NCBI GenBank assembly: GCA_032209605.1
Contig: JASFXZ010000002.1
Coordinates: forward strand, 57,786,431-57,850,430
Source of the DNA: Mactromeris polynyma
Taxonomy: Eukaryota > Mollusca > Bivalvia > Venerida > Mactridae
DNA: 64,000 bases
Direction: 5' to 3'
The notes under the pieces are model-generated. The model was given only the letters and a program-made list of their open reading frames with translations, had not been told where the DNA came from and made no database searches. The translations under genes were made by a program, and so were the position numbers. Positions within the stretch are counted from its first letter, which is position 1. Every line of letters starts with the position of its first letter. Positions 62,661-64,000 of this stretch are shown here, piece after piece.

Positions 62661-63891
62661 ACCGGACATGACAAACTCGGATAGGACAATCACATGTGCT
62701 GTGACAATACTTAAAAATTAGGGAACTGATTGTGTGAGCCAGCATGGAAAAAGGGGCCACTCAAAATGTGACAAGAAATAGTCACAATGCCGAACTATTG
62801 AAGTTGGCTTTTAGTAATAATATGTAGAACTCATCAGTAGTTTGTATAATTAAAATCCAATCATATAGCATCATCTACTTTCACTGTGCTGAAATCTCTA
62901 CCAAACATTTATATATTCAAATATAATAAAAGCTGTATTAATTGCAAATTTAGCCTTTGGTATATCTTTCAAAAAATGCACAGCCTGTTTTATTAATAGG
63001 TACCTACAGAGCTTAAAACATAAATAAATGCTCAAACTTGTAACACTAGACTCATTCTGCCGTGAAATATTGGATTTCTTGGTTTTTACAAAATTGATTT
63101 GTATATTAATACATAGTAAATAGGAAGTAAACATATCATATTCACTGTGTATGTAGATGATGTTGTTATGATGGGATTAATTCATTGTAAATAATTCAAA
63201 TGTATAGCATAAACTGTATATACACTTTGAGTTCATCAGAGTTCTATATGGTAGTGCAGCAGCACTCTTGCACACTGCACGATAAGCTCGTGTAACAATG
63301 TGTACATGAAGCCGGTTGGCTTTATATATATTATGTGTGTAGTTTATAAACACAGAACTTGTGTTGTGGAAATTGGTGTAAATCACTTGTGTTGTCAAAG
63401 TGAGACATGCCAAAGAATTTGGCAAAATGCACCGTAAAACATATTATTATTATATGGATAAAATGATGTAGGTGAGTTAGAGCGTATTGCTCCATCATAC
63501 ATACATGTGTACTGATGTATCTCCCTGCTAGGATTGTTGATAATCCAAATATAGATTGAAATTAGTCAGGAATGACTAGAGTGTGCCCCAATGTGTGCAT
63601 ATACTTAATTGTATGATGCCTGCCAATATGCCGTTGTTAGGCTTTGGCTTATAGGATATAAAGGACAAGAAAGTTCTGATAATACATTGCAGTAGATTCA
63701 GACTGAATGTAATAGTCAAACACACAGGAAACATAACCTGTTGGTGTTGTATTATTTCCATGCTGAAGAGCTTGATCTGAATTGTGAAGTGTCAAGTTAA
63801 TTAGTATACCATGTTAGTGACATAGTGAGACTTTGAGTTGGGACTATGATTTCCTCTACTTAATAGCTGCACATGCAGTATATGTTTATAC
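62661..63891. other. Downstream flank
   Basis: AT-rich, no coding region or RNA gene recognised. The minus-strand open frames (62898-63134, 63177-63425, 63576-63761) lack protein-like composition. Confidence 0.5.
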
Positions 63892-64000
63892 TGTGAGAGT
63901 GCATTATGAACAGCCCTTAGTTGGCTGATTGTGAGAGTGCCTAACTCTATGAACAGCCCTTTGCCGGCTGAATATGAGAGTGCAAAACTTAATGAACAGC
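63892..64000. repeat. Tandem repeat entering the right edge
   Basis: Three partial copies of tgagagtgca..atgaacagccctt..ggctga occur at roughly 43-46 bp spacing and run off the window. It is probably the start of a further array. Confidence 0.7.

Overview
The window is AT-rich animal nuclear DNA. It has long introns with canonical GT..AG junctions, tRNA-derived SINEs, TA-flanked DNA transposons and many minisatellites. The repeat style and the protein suggest a lophotrochozoan, most likely a mollusc and perhaps a bivalve. That placement is an inference; the sequence contains no species marker. Nothing bacterial, viral or CRISPR-like was seen.

One gene dominates the window. It lies on the + strand and its last twelve exons run from 38601 to 62001. 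The exons were joined by hand at GT/AG sites. Every junction keeps the reading frame, and the joined length (3369 nt, stop included) is an exact multiple of three, giving 1122 visible residues. The product starts with a helical segment carrying an RRWHGIWLQSLEWQC core. A 530-residue acidic, Ser/Thr-rich, apparently disordered region comes from one giant exon. About 340 residues of spectrin-like helices follow, and the protein ends in a transmembrane segment with a short lumenal tail, DYVNGAPAV. This is the plan of a KASH-domain protein of the Klarsicht/nesprin class, which spans the outer nuclear membrane and binds SUN proteins. The tail departs from the usual PPPX ending and has no lumenal cysteine. 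The 5' part of the gene is not fully in the window. A candidate alternative first exon (12235-12309) and a possible upstream exon tail (1-60) both end in phase 0, as the exon at 38601 requires.

The rest is intron and flank, heavily remodelled by repeats. Ten long tandem arrays with unrelated units were found: 32 bp (3.0 kb), 42 bp (6.6-8.65 kb), 41 bp (9.7-10.6 kb), 60 bp (30.7 kb), 33 bp (36.9 kb), 29 bp (46.8 kb), 62 bp (52.5 kb), 20 bp (55.3 kb), 36 bp (58.5 kb), and one entering the right edge at 63.9 kb. Mobile elements include a complete but dead Tc1/mariner copy (26568-28095), a non-autonomous hAT element with an 8-bp target duplication (4084-5310), a 1.5-kb element packed with TTCATGAA palindromes at both ends (16233-17714), Tigger-like MITEs, fold-back elements, several SINEs, and a dispersed family from which the 62-bp array grew.

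Apart from the KASH gene, the mariner transposase and one weak minus-strand candidate (9205-9451), no convincing protein gene was found. Most other open frames are by-products of tandem units whose length is a multiple of three.
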